Source: JACQZU01 sp041908165 (GTDB lineage: Bacteria > Acidobacteriota > Holophagae > Holophagales > Holophagaceae). Taken from it: a stretch of DNA of 8,098 nt. Below are positions 6,060 through 8,098 of this stretch, piece by piece (position 1 is the first letter of the stretch; each line of letters begins with the position of its first letter). The stretch covers positions 1 to 8,098 of the forward strand of contig JAYRFV010000088.1 in NCBI GenBank assembly GCA_041908165.1. The letters are read 5' to 3'. Below the pieces are notes generated by a model. That model worked only from the letters and a program-made list of their open reading frames with translations. It made no database searches and was not told the origin of the DNA. The translations under genes were made by a program, and so were the position numbers.

Positions 6060-8098
6060 ATGGTGCGCCGCGGCCTGCCAGGATCCCTTCTGGGTGCTGC
6101 GGCCGTCGTCCTCGCCGGCCAGGAGCTGCCGTCGCTGCCGCCGCTGCCGAGCCGGGATCCGGTGCTGGCCTCGACCGACCTTCTGCCCCTCCGTCCCCTC
6201 GAGGGCGGCGGCCCCCGTTCCGAGGGCGTGCCGTTCCGCTGGTCGGGGGAGCAGGTCCAGGAGCGCGAGGACCTGTGGGAACTGCGGAAGGGCCTGATCC
6301 AGTCCGAGTCGGTGCTGCTCCTCGCCGACTGGATCCGCTACCGCCCGTCCACGGGCGAACTGGTCGCCGAAGGCAACATCCGCCTCGAGGCTCCGGACTT
6401 CCGGCTCCGCTGCGGACGCCTGCAGATGGCCTGGCGCACCCAGATCGGCGAGGCCCAGGCCCTCGAACTCGAACTCCCCCCCTCCTGGATCCTCCGCAGC
6501 AGCCGGGTGTCCTTCGCCACCTTCAGGCACTGGGATTTCGAGTCGGTGGAGATCAGCCCGTGCCCCCAGGAGGACCCGGGCTGGAAGGCCCGGCTCAGCC
6601 GGTTGAAGCTGGACATGGACGGGTTCGCCAGCTTCCGGAATGCCCGGGTGATCGTCGGGCCGGTGCCGGTCCTGTTCCTGCCCTGGGCGATCTACCCGGC
6701 GAAGGCCGAGCGGTCCAGCGGCCTGCTTCCTCCCTACTTCGGCTATTCGGGGAACCTCGGGGCGACCCTGGGGCTGCCCTACTACCAGGTGCTCGGGGGC
6801 AGCGCCGACGCCACCCTCCAGCCGCAGTGGTTCAGCCGGCAGGGGATCATGTGGTCCGGTGAGGCGCGCTGGGCGCCGGAGCCGACCCACCAGGGCTCCG
6901 TGCAGGGGCAGTTCATCGAGCAGCGCGATCCCTCCGCCCGCCGGTACCGGATCGGGTTCAAGGAGGTCTGGCAGCGGGAGGACGGCTGGCAGTTCGCCGC
7001 CGACGTCAACCAGGCCTCGGACAACCTGCTCGAGAACGACTACGGCCGCGGCGTGGCCGGTCCGGGAGCCAGTCCCTTCGACAGCGCCGTCTACCTCGGC
7101 CGCAGCTTCCGCTTCCTCAGCCTGTCCGTTTCCGGCGCGGAGCAGCGCAGCTTCAGCTATCCGGACGACCCCTTCTACGGCAGCCCGGTGGCCGCGTCGC
7201 TGAAGCGGCGGATCGCGCCGCAGTTCGACCTCCGGATGTTCCCGGTCCCCCTCGCGGGGCTGTACCTGGATGCGGACCTCCGCGCCAACCGCTTCGGCTA
7301 CCGGGTTCAGGTCGGCGAGACCGACCCGGAGCGGGGCTATGGATGGGAACGCCTCGACCTGTCGACGCGGCTGCACGGCCGGCTCGGCCAGTGGGGCCCC
7401 TTCCGCACCGACTTCCAGCTGGGAGGGCGGGCGACCCGCTACAGCGGCACGTTGACGTCGGCGGTGTTCCAGCCGGATGGCGAGACCTCCACCGCGAACA
7501 CCGTGGAGTCCCTCCTGGAGCCCTTCAAGGTGCTCGGCCCCGGAGCGACCCGCCTCCTGGCCAGCGGCCGCCTCCAGTTCTCCGGCCCCCAGGTCGGGCG
7601 CGGCTACAGCGGCCTCCATGCCTTCGGCTGGTCGGGGGACCTCAAGCACGTCCTCGAGCCGTTCTGGGCGCTCACCAAGGTCTCCCGGTTCGGCCGGGAC
7701 GGCCAACTCCCGCGTTTCGACGACCTGGACTCGAGACCCGGCGTGGGTGGCAGCGCCACGGGCGAGGAGAGCTTCGAACTGGGCCTCAAGCAACACGTCA
7801 TGGGCCGCCCGGGGCCGGGGACGGCCTTCTCGGACCTGGTGCGCTGGCGGCTGTCGGCGCGCTACCACGCCACCGCCGTCCTTCTCGGCGACGGCCGGAC
7901 CCGGCGCGGCTGGGGCAGCCTGGACAGCGACGTCTCCGTGGAGCCCAACGACCGCCTGCGGGTGAGCTTCCGGCGGTCCTCGGACCTGTCCCAGGGTGGC
8001 GCGGACACCTCCCTGTCCACCGAGTTCCGCTCCCGGGACGGCAGTGGGTTCAACCTGGCGGCCTTCTCCTCGGCCATCGACCGTTTCCTCGTCCGGCA
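6060..8098 (+). CDS. lptD: LPS-assembly protein LptD (partial, runs off right edge)
   Basis: Outer-membrane translocon that inserts lipopolysaccharide into the outer leaflet together with the lipoprotein LptE. The frame is open from ATG 6060 to the window end, giving 679 residues without the C-terminus; family members are usually about 700-900. Residues 1-20 (two Arg, then LLGAAAVVLAG) look like a Sec signal peptide. Residues about 85-160 form the OstA/LptA-like jellyroll domain (DWIRYRPSTGELVAEGNIRL). Hallmarks of the plug/barrel junction follow: SPCPQEDPGW with Cys168 (near E. coli Cys173), PVPVLFLPWAIYP (201-213), RSSGLLPPYFGYS (218-230) and LGLPYYQV. From about 190 onward alternating polar and hydrophobic strands match a beta-barrel. 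Only Cys118 and Cys168 are visible, and there is no Cys near the mature N-terminus. It starts 2 bases after the ZIP stop, so it belongs to the same operon. No LptE or other Lpt gene lies in the window. Confidence 0.92.
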   Translation, partial: MVRRGLPGSLLGAAAVVLAGQELPSLPPLPSRDPVLASTDLLPLRPLEGGGPRSEGVPFRWSGEQVQEREDLWELRKGLIQSESVLLLADWIRYRPSTGELVAEGNIRLEAPDFRLRCGRLQMAWRTQIGEAQALELELPPSWILRSSRVSFATFRHWDFESVEISPCPQEDPGWKARLSRLKLDMDGFASFRNARVIVGPVPVLFLPWAIYPAKAERSSGLLPPYFGYSGNLGATLGLPYYQVLGGSADATLQPQWFSRQGIMWSGEARWAPEPTHQGSVQGQFIEQRDPSARRYRIGFKEVWQREDGWQFAADVNQASDNLLENDYGRGVAGPGASPFDSAVYLGRSFRFLSLSVSGAEQRSFSYPDDPFYGSPVAASLKRRIAPQFDLRMFPVPLAGLYLDADLRANRFGYRVQVGETDPERGYGWERLDLSTRLHGRLGQWGPFRTDFQLGGRATRYSGTLTSAVFQPDGETSTANTVESLLEPFKVLGPGATRLLASGRLQFSGPQVGRGYSGLHAFGWSGDLKHVLEPFWALTKVSRFGRDGQLPRFDDLDSRPGVGGSATGEESFELGLKQHVMGRPGPGTAFSDLVRWRLSARYHATAVLLGDGRTRRGWGSLDSDVSVEPNDRLRVSFRRSSDLSQGGADTSLSTEFRSRDGSGFNLAAFSSAIDRFLVR

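Noticed and set aside
5922..7868. A 648-codon open frame on the minus strand opposite zip and lptD
   Set aside because: The product is low-complexity without motifs, and the plus strand carries unmistakable LptD signatures throughout.

Overview
The window is a compact, GC-rich stretch of a Gram-negative (diderm) bacterial chromosome. The outer-membrane LPS assembly protein LptD fixes the cell-envelope type. Base composition and gene content would suit a high-GC Acidobacteriota (Holophaga/Geothrix-like) or a related delta-type lineage, but this is inference: no taxonomic marker gene is present.

Layout, left to right. Bases 1-317 hold two near-identical direct copies of a repeat with a 167-base period; the first copy is cut by the window edge. 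Bases 318-382 contain nothing recognisable. Bases 383-2894 carry three genes on the minus strand, read right to left: an OmpR/PhoB-type response regulator with a degenerate receiver domain, a DUF47 (PhoU-like) Pit accessory protein, and a PiT-family phosphate permease. The last two form a classic low-affinity phosphate uptake pair separated by 8 bases. The regulator lies 89 bases upstream of the pair and may control it.

Bases 2895-3153 are a divergent intergenic region rich in short inverted repeats. From 3154 to the right edge lies a tight plus-strand operon: an RNase E/G-family endoribonuclease with a long basic Ala/Pro/Lys-rich tail (TTG start), a ZIP-family metal transporter 3 bases later, and LptD 2 bases after that. 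LptD runs off the window. The spacing implies co-transcription and probably translational coupling of RNA decay, metal transport and outer-membrane assembly genes.

Most of the window is ordinary core-genome content. The points most worth a second look are the response regulator that has lost its phospho-acceptor Asp, conserved Thr and conserved Lys while keeping its DNA-binding domain, its position beside the phosphate genes, the structured 167-base repeat, and the hairpin-rich leader of the RNase E gene. I found no mobile element, CRISPR array, tRNA, rRNA or clear terminator.
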